Positions 49,154-61,865 of a stretch of DNA of 64,000 bases are shown here, one piece after another. The notes under the pieces are model-generated. The model ran no database searches. It was given only the letters and a program-made list of their open reading frames with translations, and had not been told where the DNA came from. Source of the DNA: Ptychodera flava (lineage: Eukaryota; Hemichordata; Enteropneusta; Ptychoderidae); the NCBI RefSeq assembly GCF_041260155.1, contig NC_091944.1, positions 12,155,272 through 12,219,271 of the forward strand, in the 5' to 3' direction. The first letter of the stretch is position 1, and each line of letters starts with the position of its first letter. The translations under genes and the position numbers were made by a program.

Positions 49154-49832
49154 TATGTTATCGTTAAGTACGCTTGCGTGTCGAACTGACCAGGCAAAAT
49201 TAATCCATACTGTATGTGCAGCTAGTGTGTTCTTTTACCATGACAACAAGCCATGGAGAGGTGATATTAGTCTCACATGACTTCACACAAATGCATCTTG
49301 CCTCACAGGTACACATTTGCCCTCGGTCTACACTTTTGAGAGGGGCTTCCGCTCAATATGTCACATAGGTCAACTAGCATATGGCCGCCTTGAATAGTCT
49401 GAGTAGTGTGAAGGTGCAGTGTTCGTTACTTGTTAGGCTTCACAAGTCTCAATCGTCGCCATTTTGCCATTTTGTTTAATACTTGACATTCTTTAATATA
49501 TGTACATGAAGTTGCACAACAGGGACTGCATGCTATGAAGTATCAAACATGGAAGCAAAGGCACTATAGTGATGACTTACATAAATGTGAATTTTTGAAC
49601 TTCGTATAATGAAAATGTCCGATCGCTGCTTTACTTATTCATTTACATACTTATTAATTTGGGTTTATTTTTTGCGTGTTTTATTGGTCGGTTGGTTGGC
49701 TGATTCTTTCGCTCTTCAAAATCAACCCAGCCTCATATGGAAGTTTGTCTTTGTCAGCAAACGAACACGTGTCTCACAGTATACACTATGTCGAGATAGA
49801 GTTAACGTGTATACGTAATCCAAATCATTGAT

Positions 49833-50170
49833 AGCTGAAACGAAAGGCGACTCTACTCAGACAAATAATGCCTAATGCATAGAATTTGAGGTCAGTTCGA
49901 CGAAAAACTTGTTTTTCTGCCAACACTTGAAACTCTTATGACCTGTAACCTTTAGCCATTCAAAGCAAATTTTTGATACGTACATCAGTCAGCCCCGGCT
50001 GTCCTGAATTGCCCGAGTGTTGTGCAGGTGCACATGTCGTTGTTAACGGGAGCTTATAAGAGTAAATGGACGCCATATTGTTTAGCATTTTTCACTCTTT
50101 CAACGTAATTGTAAAACTGACTGCACTGTACTGCGCTGTAAATCTACGCCATTTTGCTCACATGTAGATT
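49833..50170. repeat. ~300-bp module, copy B instance
   Basis: It runs from CTGAAACGAAAGGCGACTC to ATGGACGCCATATTGTTTAG and the following TTTTTCACTC. It is the counterpart of 41,396-41,720 and a relative of the array units from 53.4 kb onward. Confidence 0.7.
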
Positions 50171-51189
50171 ACTTACTTATAAGCCCGGGGATTAAGTTGA
50201 GCTGTTTTGACTGTCTTCACTACTGAGGTGACTGGGTGCCATATTGTGAGTTGGAATCTCATCTATAATCTACTGAATTTCCATTCCCTAACGTATTGCA
50301 CAACATGGACTACATGATATGTATCGTTAAATATTGTATATATGGTGTTCAACGTCGTGTGGGGAAGGGACATGCCCATGTTCATACACACGTTTATATA
50401 TTTATTGATTTATTTAAAATACGAAATTAGGGCTCATTCGGATCTAAAGATTTTAATAATTACTTATTTTTACTCATAATTCATTACAAGTGAGGAAACG
50501 ATAGCTAAATATATCGAATCGTTTCAATTTGCTGACACAGAAAAAGTTCACTTGCACACCTAAGTACATGACTTTTTTTCTTTGCGTCTCTTGGTCATAG
50601 ATTAGGTTAGGTATTTTGGTATGTAAGTACACTCCAGGATGTCTAAATGATAATTTAAACCATGTGGGGAATAAATGGTATCATCAGTGAATGGTTATAC
50701 TATGCTTACAAAAAAAGGAGAAAATTGCAACATAAACACGCTATGTTCGTTTCCATAGTAACGATGCGAAGCAAAGGAAACATAGCAAATTTTTAAACTC
50801 GGATCCGGTCGATTGAACGCAGTTTAGGGGGTTAACTCACACGAAGGGTCATCTTTGACAACACTTGACCCAGAAAGGGTCAGTCGTCTGAGTTAGATCA
50901 CCGAAGGGAAAATGCCTCTGAAAGGTTGACCACTTTGCGTTGACTAGAGGGACTGAGTTAACCAGGATAATCTTCTGAATACATTAACAGGTACGTTATC
51001 ATTTTAATACTATGACTCGTCCCAAAATAGTTGCATATCTATAAGGCGATGTGGTGAAACTTAAGACGATTATGGCTTACGTTTGCTAATCGTCAACTTT
51101 GCAGGACAAGTGAGACGGGTGCTTATTTCTCAGATACTTTTCATGCAAAAGAAGTGTGCGGTTGAAATTACACCTTGATTACATTGTAC

Positions 51190-52075
51190 ATTGGGACATC
51201 GACTGCCCAGCAGGACGCATATTTGGATCTATCATTTTAAATTCTCGGATGGAAAAGTAGTGGGTTGGATCATTGATCATGTGTGATATTTACCACTCTT
51301 TAATTAATTGTCATATAATCACTATCCACGCCTTTCATTTCAAGGGAATTTCAAGTATCACACTGTATAAAAATTGGTTCTAATGACGGTTTTACTTTCG
51401 CTTGTATTCAAATTCAGTCTATTCTAAAGCAGGCTATTCGCAAACGTCGTCTGTTGCACTGTACTTTCAATATTCGTATGCCATGAAAATCTGCATATTT
51501 AATTACAGAAACATATTTTTGTATATTTATGACTGGCAGAGATGACTTTGAAAATTTTCGGCGAACAAACGAACATCTACTGCATTTTTAAAACCTTCTT
51601 TCCAGTTCACGTTGTACTTATAACTTCACGATCGGTTTACTTTCACTTTCCACTTTCTCACGTCATACAGTGACAACTTTGACACAAGTTAAATTTCTAT
51701 GCAAAACATAATTGCTCCTGTACGTCCTTGGAAGAGCATTCCCTATTCAAAGCGTAAGAATATTCCAAAGACTGTAATTGCCATGTTTTCGTAGCAAAAG
51801 CGTAGCACTGTATGATAAATGTCTTTCTGATGAAAATACAATTGATAAAAGTATGTTGCGATAATTTTATGACTGTCATCAATATTATGCTCATGTTGGC
51901 TGACCATACTAATTAATCTCATGTATATGATGAATTAAGTTTCGATATACCCCGGCAGGGACTGCTACAAATAAGAAAAACGGTTGATTATAAGCCAGAT
52001 TATAAAAGTGGCCGCGTGAAGCAACATGATTGCATTTTCCTTCTCACATTTACTAAATTATTAAACAATAATATT
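51190..52075. other. Unique spacer after copy B; no gene recognised
   Basis: It is unrelated to either copy and to the array. No splice-supported exon or element was found. Confidence 0.4.
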
Positions 52076-52079
52076 CTGT

Positions 52080-54000
52080 TTTGATAGTTGTATTCTTTCC
52101 AAGTGATCGCATTTTAGTGAAATCACAACATGATGTGCTCTGTGGGATAGGGTCATAGGTCATCCAACGATAACTGGTTTCATTCTGTGCTTTATATAAA
52201 TAATTCCACGAGAGAACCTGGAAATTTTATTAAAGCCGCAATTTTCAATCCTAGGTTCTCGCATTAGTGAAGTTCTCCTCCCAGTCAAACGCTTGGCCAG
52301 TACTGTTTGATTTCTGTAACATTAATTACACAAACTGATCCCAACCTTTTGGCACGTTTTGCTAATCCTGCAAACAGAGTTTATACAAGCGTTTGATTGA
52401 CGGTCGGTTCAAATCGCCAACGGTCATTGATTCCCCACCACCAACGCTCGAATTTCCTAAAACAATCGTTTTCGAGTCGCGTTAGAATTTGAATATAACC
52501 ACAGAGTTCGATCGGCAGCAGCTGCGCGATGACCGCTTGGCAGTCTGTCTGCGTTTTTTGCGGCCGGAAAAAAGTGGCATTTCTGGAGCGTATGCCCGCG
52601 TGTTGCGGGAAGGGTAAAGGGAGGCTCCGCCTTTAGTAGGACCATGCAATGCGATGCGAACGAAACAACAAAATTTCTTCGAATTCATATAAAGCCAGGT
52701 ACGCAATATGTAGGACATCGAAGTCCATTGCGCACTTCGATTCTGAATGGCTTTGCTTACATTGGCGATTCTCTTGATACACTGTTGCCAAATAAGTGAC
52801 CACAGATAAGTCACTATATTCTTAAGACAAAATAAATCCCGCAGATAAGCCCCCATTTGCCACATTTGTGCGTTCAATAATTCCTTTAAATTTTAGAATT
52901 TATGATTCCACATATTATACGAAGAGTAAATGGTGAAGTAATGTCGATTTAATCTACAATGTTATCTCATCTGCTCTTCTTTTTATATTACACACTTGTT
53001 TTTATGAGTAATTTGCGATATTGCAACATTCAGCTATATGGCACCTAACACTTTTGAGAAATTTGCAAAATATAAAAATCCAATTATCCCAAATTAGTTC
53101 CAATCGTGTTGTAAGCAAAAGTTACCAGTCTATTGAGAAAACAATAAAATCTGTGTCAATTTACTTAGTGGTGTTAATTCTTTACACGCTCAACTGTGCA
53201 TCTTGCACCTGCCCTTAAAATCTATGGTTAACATATTTTCACTTTCATTATTTTACCACGGATAGTTGATACAATAAAACGTTCATAACTTTATGATCTT
53301 TTTATTCTATTTAATGTGTCTGCGAAAACTAATTTTAAATCAAAAGCTCGTTTTGAGTATATAGCTGGCCCAGCTCTCCAAATTACTCACAATCTGGAGT
53401 TAGCTTGCATATACTGGTACAAATTCATCACAGGTTGAAGCGAAGTAAAAGTCAGTAATGTTTGCTTTGTATATAACAGCTTGTCACTTTCTGCCACGTG
53501 CAACAAGTGAAACTCTCATAAACAATAACCTTTAATCGTTAAGAACTGTTCTGTAGGTCAATCAGTCTGTGGCAGTCTGGACTTGTCTGAATAGTCATAA
53601 GTGCAGTAGATTTTGTGTAAGAGTGTCTTACAAGAGTAAATTGACGACATAGTGTTTGTTATTTTCCGTTCCTTCTGTGTAATAAACAACATAGAACGCA
53701 CTCTATTCATTTTCTTACGTTACACATATCGCCTACAGACTCGGTTGAATATAGCAAAAAAACCCCTCAGTATCCGAGTTTAGCTTGAACGTAGCAGACA
53801 TGACATGATCGCAACATGATCGCAACATTCCTCCTGTTTTTAAAAGCAAGTAGGCATGAACGTCATAGAAAGGTTTTTAACACGTATCCAGGCATACATA
53901 TAGCAGGTATTAATAACAAATATACAAACATTAAGTTCTCTGTGTCATATTACAAGTGCATCTATCTCACATCCTATTGAGGGCACACGCATGCATACTA
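52080..54000. repeat. Diverged third copy (C) of the unit's 3' flank, no GTPase exons
   Basis: Segments align in order with copy A: ATAGTTGTATTCTTTCC to GGGTCATAGGTCATCCAACG (52,085-52,170 against 39,255-39,345); AAGTCCATTGCGCACT to AAATCCCGCAGATAAGCC (52,720-52,850 against ~40,535-40,665); and the module with GAAACTCTCATAAACAATAA (~53,440-53,720 against 41,396-41,720). Divergence is much greater than between A and B. No ubiquitin-like or GTPase exon accompanies it. Confidence 0.55.
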
Positions 54001-54364
54001 CAGACTGCACACACCTTATTTCATGATGATTTTATATATAAAGTACAAATCCTGTAACAAGCACTACTATACCTGCTAATCCTTTGGAACGCAATCGATT
54101 TTGAACCTTATGGACAATAAAATTAAGGAATTTCAAATAAAGCTTATAATATATATTTTATATAATGTTAAGCAGTAAGTTTTTTTGTAAAGTCAAGGCT
54201 TATGTAACATTTCTTTATCAACTAGTATTTGGTATTTGGTTCTTGAAAGTTCTCAAAACGTTGAATATTTTTTTCAGAGAGTCTTCGTCAATAAACTCAA
54301 AAATGTAAGGTATGATCCCAGAATACACAGCGTGGAGGTGCGACGTGGAATCTTTTTATGGTGA

Positions 54365-57300
54365 TCAATGACTGAAACGAAACGAAAGTAAAGTCTACTC
54401 AGTTATATAATGCGTACTTCGTAGAACTGTTTGTCAGTTGGAGGTAATGTTTGTATCCTGTTGCCATTTGAAACTCTCATGAAGTGTTACCATAGATACA
54501 CTCAATAGAAATGTCTGGTATATGGGTCAATCCGTCCTATGCTGTCTGGACTTGTCTGGGTAGATTGCGGTCGCAGTTGTTGTTTTGTATAAGAGCTTTA
54601 CAAGAGTATATCGACGCCATATTGTTTAATATTTTCCGTTCCTCCCGTGTGTGACTAAAAAACATTGGCAGCATAGTATTGGTCCGTGGACTGGAGGGGC
54701 CCACCGTGCACCTCCTCTCCCATAAACCTACTACATGGGTATTTTTTTTGTTCTTTGGGATCTGCTGAACTAGAAAAAAGATGTTAACATTGGATATTTT
54801 GGGATGCACTACCTGTCTGCACTGGTTTTTGATTTGTATGTACTGCAAAAAATGGCGAAAAATGGGTAGGAGTAGGGGTTAGGGGGTACTATATCCTCCC
54901 CTAAATTGAGTAAACTAGCATGAAATAGCACAAACCTTACATTTTTGAAAAGCTCAGATACTGTTCTTTTGAGGAACACCAACTTTAGCAAAATTGATTT
55001 GTGTTCATAGAATGGAAAACGAATCGAAAGTAAAGTCTACTCTGACATATAATGCGTACTTCGTAGAACTTTGTCAGTTGGAGGAAATGTTTGTATTCTG
55101 TTGCAATTTAAAACTCTCATGAAGTGTTACCATATATACACTAAATAGAAATGTCTGGTATATGGGTTAATCCGTCCTACGCTGTCTGGACTTGTCTGGG
55201 TAGATTGCGGTCGCAGTTGCTGTTGTGTATTAGAGCTTCACAAGAGTAAATCGACGCCATTTTGTGTAAAATTTTCTGTTCCTCCCATATGTAATTAAAC
55301 AACATTGACGACACAGTATGTACTGTCAAACGTTTCATCTTTCTTCCTCTCTGTGCCGACTGATTAATATACGTTTCACGTCATTGCCTAATAATGGTCA
55401 GATTTGTTCCTTTTTAAAGATTTTAAGTTTTTCCAGCCTTGTTTGGGAAATGATTTGTACAGCCAAATTTCAATGACTGTCATTTAAAAGATTGTCTTTA
55501 CACATATCAAGACATACACATGACAGGTATCAATAACAAATTTAATATTATTTTAAGTACCCTCTGTCACACTGAAAGTGCATCCACCTCACATCCTCAC
55601 ATCCTCTCGGAAGCACACATCTATACTACAGACTGCACACACCTTATTTCGTAATGATATGTCCCATATAAATTACCGATCCTGAAACAAGCACCAATAT
55701 GCCTGCTATTCCTGTGGAGCGCAATCTGTTTTCAACCTTAATGACAATAAAAGTGAGGAATTGAATAATGCTCGTTATATCTATTAAATAATATTTAGCA
55801 GTTTTTATTTGAAAGTCAAAACTTACATAACAAGTATTTTATCCAATAGTATTTGGCATTTTATTCTTGAAAGTTCTCAAACCGTTTAATATTTTTGTCA
55901 GGCAGTCTTCGTCAATAAACTCAGAAACGTATGGTATGATCCCAGAATACACAGCGTAGAGATTCGACGTGGAATCTTTTTATGGTGATCAATGACTGAA
56001 ACGAAACGAAAGTAAAGTCTACTCAGTTATATAATGCGTACTTCGTAGAACTGTTTGTCAGTTGGAGGAAATGTTTGTATTCTGTTGCCATTAGAAACTC
56101 TCATGAATTGTTACCATAGATACACTCAATACACTCAATAGAAATGTCTGGTGTATGGGTCAATCCGTCCTATGCTGTCTGGACTTGTCTGGGTAGATTG
56201 CGGTCGCAGTTGTTGTTGTGTATGAGGGCCTTTCAAAAGTAAATCGACGCCATGTTGTTTAATATTTTCCGTTTCTCCCATATGTAATTAAAAGACATTG
56301 ACCGGACAGTATGAAATGTCAAACGTTGTATCTTTTTCTTCTCTGTGCCGACTGATGAATATCGTTTCACGTCATTGCTTAATAATGGTCAGAATTTGTT
56401 CCTTTTTAAGATTTAAAGTCTTCCCAGCCTTGTTTGGGAGACAATATTTCTACGCCTTCTCGCCATTGTCAGCATAGAGATTAAATGTCCATACATCTAC
56501 AAATTCACCTATGACTGAAACGAAATAAAAGTCTGCTCCGACAAATAATGCAAACTTCGTAGACTTTACAAATGCAATATTAAGACCTTCCACGCCAGTC
56601 ACAATCATTTAGATAAATTTAAGTTCAATAGAAATTCTTTAAGTTTCTGTAGAGTGCTTCTGGTAACATCTTACTTACTCCTTTGACTTTGTTTTGTCCG
56701 TAGAAATTCATTGATAGCTGAAACGAAATTTGTGTGTTATAATGTTTACTTCGTATAATTGATCCTCTTTTCCAGCCACCTCTACCAATTGAAACTCTCA
56801 TAAACAGTAACCTTTTATCATTCAAAAGAAATGCCTGCTTGGTGTGTGGGTCGACTGGTCCGTGGCTGTCTTGACTTGTCTGAATAGTTATAGGCGCGGC
56901 GTATGTTGTGTATATGAAGGCCCTACAAGAGTAAATTGACGACATGTTGTTTGTTATGTTTCGTGCCTTGTGTAATAATTGAACTAAGAAGGCGACATAT
57001 GCATTGTCATGTCGTCCTACAGACTTGATTGAATATAAAAGACAGAACTTAGCATTAAAATTTGCTTTGTGGAAGGCAGCAGACAAAATATGTTCTCCTT
57101 TTTTCCTTCCTATTTTGAAAAAGCAAGTTTGCATGAATGCCACATAAAATATTATGTTAATATGTATCATTACATACATATAGCAACTGTTAAAAAAAAA
57201 ATTTGTATGTTCGCCCATTTCACATTTTGTCAAAAACACAAAAATCATACTACCAGACTGAACATATTTCATTTAATAATTAATTTCTATGTAAAAAAGC

Positions 57301-59460
57301 TCCTTTAGCAAGAATCAATATGCTTTTTATGCCTATGGTAAGCAATCAAATGTCTAATTGAATGAAAATTAAAATGTGCATCCATTTTACACAGCCTATA
57401 CTAAGCACATATAACCATCCCAAAGGATAAGAGTATGCTCATGACATTTCTAATTGTCTTTGTTCTGTCTATAAGTTATCTTCACTATAATTAGCACCTG
57501 CATTCTTAATGTGTTTATAGAAGAGAATACAAAATCTGCTGAAATGATAGAAAGGGTGTGTATCCATTACGAATAGCCTGTTTCAAACACATGTATCCAA
57601 TCATACACTAACATTTTGACATAGAAATGAAGAAACGTCAGTATGGCTGTACATGTAAGAGACGGGCTTGGTGCAATGGATGCACACCATCTGCCTTTCA
57701 TTCGAGCAGACAATAAAATTTAGTCTGTATTTATAGGCACAGCAGACATATAAATCTTGTGTCATTCAGGTTTGTCCCGGCAGTTCTCGAAAATATTGTC
57801 TTCTATGACAAAGCAAATTAAATGTAGATGTTACTCATACAAATGCAGATAACAATGCAAGAAATGAGATGAGAAGTGGGATAAGGTTACGTCCTAATTA
57901 TAATATAGTAATTTATGCAAAGAAATTAAGCAGAAAGTTAGTGTGGTCTGTTCATACGGATGTGTGTATAAAACAAGCACGGTGTCATAGATGTAATGCT
58001 TTCTACCATTCTAGTTGTGAATGCCTTGTTTCCATGCGCAGAGTTAGCGAATTGGCGCTTGTTATAAAGTGCATATTATAGGCAAAGAAATGTTTTGAGA
58101 AATAAGCTCTTTGTAGTTTGGTAATGTGGATGTTTGCGTACGGTAAGATATGGAAAGTTGACTCAAACAAACATGTTTTTTCTTCTTTTTTGCAGCTGGT
58201 ATATTCTAGTCGTTACATATCTTCAATTGTTACTACTGCATGTGCAGATCGATAAATAATGAAAGGAAACTTATTATTAAATTACATATGTTTCATGTAC
58301 GGATACATGAGGAGAAAATGTATGTGGGACAAGTGCTAACTTGCTTTTACGAGTTGGACTTGGGAAAAATACTCGCAAGTTTCATTTGCTAACTTCCGGG
58401 GCCATGATATTTTGGCTGATAAATTTTGTTTGCTGCCTTCAAGCTACTGTCATATAGTCCTGACTTGCAGAATATTGATTGATTTTTAGAATACCACAAT
58501 ATGATATTTTCCAATAGGCCTTATGCTTATTATATATATTCAATAATATTTAGCGCTTTGTTCATTGAAGTCAAGGCTTATAAACTGTCTTTATCTAATG
58601 ATATTTGGTGCTTTGTTCTGGAAAGTTCTCAAAACGTTTCATATTTTTTTAGTGTCAGATTGTCTTCGTCAATAAAGTGATATGATCCCAGCATACATAG
58701 CGTAGTCTCAACAACAGTGACCGATGACCGAAACGAAAGTAAAATCTACTCAGATATATAATGCGTACTTCGTAGAACTGTATTTCACTTCGAGGAAATG
58801 TTTTTCTGTTGCCACTTGAAATTCCCATGACCTTTCACCCAGAAAATCATTCAATAGAAATGTCTGGTATGGTAGTCAATCAGTCCTACATGTATGCTGT
58901 CTTGACTTGTCTGGGTAGAGTGCAACCGCACAAATCGATGTGTATTAGGGCCCTCGGGAGTAAATCGAGGCCATATTGTTTAATATTTCCCTTCATTTTG
59001 TAGTATCAAAGTTTGATCTTCTACCCTTCTGTGCCGATTTACAAATATCAGTTGATTTTTGGCATATCGTTATTTCGATAGTTCATGCCAATGATCTATC
59101 TTTAAGCAGATTTTATGTTCTGTTCTATCTATCTTTGCAATCTCAACAATAGCGACCGATGACTGAAACGAAAGTAAAGTCTAAACAGATTATGCGTACT
59201 TCGTAGAAGTGTTTGTCAGTTCGAAGAAATGTTTTTTGTTGCCACTGAAAATTCCCATGACCTTTAACCTTAAAAATAATTCAATAGAAATGTATGCTGG
59301 TAGTCAATCAGTCCTACATGTATGCTGTATTGACTTGTCTGGGTAGATTGCAACCGCACAAATCGATAAGTATGAGGGCCCTCTAAAGTAAATCGAGGCC
59401 ATATTTTTCAATATTTCCGTTCAGTAAGCTTATGTTCTATCAAAAGTTTGATCTTTTACC
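54365..59460. repeat. Array of ~300-bp modules, older part
   Basis: Copies start near 54,371, 55,010, 55,991, 56,515 (partial), 56,715, 58,725 and 59,155. Each runs: GAAACGAAAGTAAAGTCTAC, AATGCGTACTTCGTAGAA, GGAGGAAATGTTTGT, TTGAAACTCTCATGA, CAATAGAAATGTCTGG, CTTGACTTGTCTGGGTAG, ACAAGAGTAAATCGACGCCA, TATTGTTTAATATTTTCCG. Spacers between modules are themselves partly repeated (for example TCAATAAACTCA and ACTGCACACACCTTATTTC). No gene is supported. The long minus-strand frame 56,625-57,272 crosses modules and is not kept in other copies. Confidence 0.75.
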
Positions 59461-60909
59461 CTTCTGTGCCGACTGACAAATATCAGTTGATTTTCGGCAT
59501 ATCGTTATTTCAATAGTTCAGTTAAATTATTCTTATTTTATGGCATTGTTCAAATATGTTAAGCATTTTTTTATCTAGTGAATTTTGATATGCACTATTT
59601 CTTTGACACAGTTTTTGAACATATTATGTCGTATTGATATAAATGTTTTTTCCATATGTTTTGTGAATGAATGTGGGACCATGAGGGCGCAAATAGCGAT
59701 TCTCCTTTCATCGGCATAAGGGTCTGTCTTCTCGGGTCGTCTCGTCTCGGGCCTGGTTTTCCTGTAAGCCTCAAATTCACGACTGACTGAAACGAAAGTA
59801 AAGTATGCTCCGACAAATAATGGCGACTTCGTACAATTAGACATTAGTTCGAGGAAATGTTTGTCAACCGTCGCCGATTGAAACTCCAAATGACCTTTAA
59901 CTGTTAGCTACTACACATAAATGTCTCGTAACCTTTAATCAGACAATGTAAATGTCTTGAATTAGGGTGAACCTATGAAAGCCTGTCTTGACTTGTTCGA
60001 GTATTTGACAGGGGAGGCGGCCGTCGTGTAAAGGGGCCCGACAAGCTTAGGATTAACTCGACACCAGATTTTTTTTCTTTTTCTGTTTAATTACATAACA
60101 TAAACAACACAGTATGTATTGTTAAACAGTGCTCCTCTTGCGTAACAATGTAACCTGATACAAATGTCTTTGGCTTTTGTAATATTGCATTTTGCTTAGT
60201 GTTCATTCAATACCCAGTGTATGTATGAATTCAATAATATTTAGCAAATTATTCTTAAAATATCATAATTAAAATATATATGGCCGTGTTTGAGGGTTAA
60301 CTCTTTGTCAATAACGGACATTTCGGCATATGCATCATAGAGAGTTGTCGTGCGTACTAATCCAAAGTCGAGAATTGCTAAAACGAAAGTAAAGTCGAGA
60401 CACGTACTTAGTAGAATTGCTGCTCAGTACGAGGGAATGTTTGTTTTCTTTCATCACGTGAAACTCTCATGATCTGTAGCGTACACTTACCTAATGTAAA
60501 CATCCTGTAAGCATTAATCATCCGATAGAACTGTTTGGTATATAGGTCAATCAGACTGTGGCGCTCGTGCTTGTCTGAGTAGTTCCAAGGCACAGTGGTT
60601 GTTGTGCATGAAGGCCTTATAAGATTAAATCGACGCCATTTTGTTTGATATTTTTCGCGAGTTTCAATGTGACTACAGAAAAAAGTTATAAACGTCTCAA
60701 TATGTACTGTTAAACGTTGCATCTATCACCCAGCAGTGCGAACTGGTAAAACTTTTAGCATATTACAGTAAAGGTTTCCGGTGAATGCTTGTTTTCCTTT
60801 TTATTCAATAAAACATTTAGGGTTTCGGTTCTTAAAGATGTTTTAAGTCGTCCTTGGCTTTTATTGGAGATTGTCTTTGTCCATGAACAGACTATGTCAT
60901 TTTCTCAGC

Positions 60910-60910
60910 A

Positions 60911-60943
<33 letters not shown>
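60910..60943. repeat. (TTA)n microsatellite
   Basis: About 11 units, present in repeat unit 1 and absent from the matching place in unit 2 (~62,852). Confidence 0.95.
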
Positions 60944-60944
<1 letters not shown>

Positions 60945-61375
60945 GACTTTATATCGGACTCATTGTCCATATAACAACAAAAGAAAATCTGGTGATAAAT
61001 ATACATCATAGATGTTACCCTTCATACTTAACCACAGTAAAAATGGCTGAAACGAAAGTACAGTCCGCTCAGACAAATAATATGTAGACTTCGTAGAATT
61101 ACACGACACTTCGAGGAAATGTTTGTTGTCTGTCTCCAAATGAAACTCCAAATTACTTTTAACTGACATAGTTAATACATACACAGTGGTTTGTTTTAAC
61201 CCGTTGGCATAAGGCGAACTAAACAAACTGTCTGAATTGAGGTGTTGCCAACACTGTCAGGGATAATTATCAACTAAGCGGTAATACTAGTCGATCCCAG
61301 AGAAATCAACTCTGCTAAAGTTGAAACATTGTATTGCAAATCAGATGTAGTCAAAACGAATACACTTGAAAGTAA

Positions 61376-61641
61376 GGCCAAAGTAATTAAATTATTTGTT
61401 TTGCGTCCACCCTAAATGGGAAAAGGTACGCGTCTAAGCGGCTGAAAAACACACACAAGAAAATTAACACAATGTAGTTTGATTGCAGCAGATAAAGAAT
61501 TGTAACAAAATTTTAGTTCAGAAAAGCTAAGTGGTCATGTCCTAAAATTTCCTGTTCAAATACACTGTGTGTGTTTTTCATGAAAACCTTAAAAACCTAA
61601 GCGGGTAGGGACGCAAAAGAAAGAATTTAATTACTTTGGCC
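61376..61641. mobile_element. PIF/Harbinger-like MITE
   Basis: The ends GGCCAAAGTAATTAAA and TTTAATTACTTTGGCC are perfect inverted repeats. The next ~15-20 bp, including TTTTGCGTCC, also match. TAA flanks both sides (61,373-61,375 and 61,642-61,644). The matching site in unit 2 (GAAAGTAAGTGATAGG, 63,221) has one TAA and no insert. A 3-bp TWA duplication is typical of PIF/Harbinger. There is no coding capacity. Confidence 0.85.
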
Positions 61642-61865
61642 TAAGTGATATGTCTTGTACAATTAGCCGGCTGTACGTAGACGTGCGTGGTGGCTGTGTT
61701 TTGACTACGTCTGACCTCCTGCAAGACAATGTTTCAACTCTCGCAGAGTTTATTTCTTTGTAAGTGACTGATATAAAAACTAACTGATTGTTACGCTTAA
61801 CAGTGTTGACGACACCTCAATTTACAATAAGTCTGGTTCGGCTTTTGCCAACGGGTCAACGTAAT

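Larger units (their letters stand above)
42785..51189. repeat. Tandem duplication copy B (8,405 bp)
   Basis: It begins with TTGAGCCATCTCGCC and ends with GATTACATTGTAC at 51,189, after which the sequence is unrelated to the start of either copy. It lacks the TTAA fold-back of copy A and one 99-bp promoter unit, and has gained a 324-bp MITE. Small indels are scattered through introns and flanks. Confidence 0.9.
59781..61865. repeat. Array of modules, younger ~1.95-kb unit 1
   Basis: It contains two module copies (~59,781 and ~60,376) and a third type starting ATGGCTGAAACGAAAGTACAGTC (~61,042). It matches 61,866-63,425 closely. It differs by a (TTA)n plus ~50-bp segment at 60,910-61,003 and a 266-bp MITE at 61,376-61,641. 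Confidence 0.75.

Noticed and set aside
56625-57272. 215-codon open frame on the minus strand
   Set aside because: It lies across repeat modules. Other copies of the same module do not keep the frame, its composition is erratic and no domain or splice pattern is seen.
60408-60722. Minus-strand frame repeated at 62,252-62,551
   Set aside because: It recurs only because the DNA is a recent tandem repeat. Insertions and deletions between units are not in multiples of three overall, and no family is recognised.
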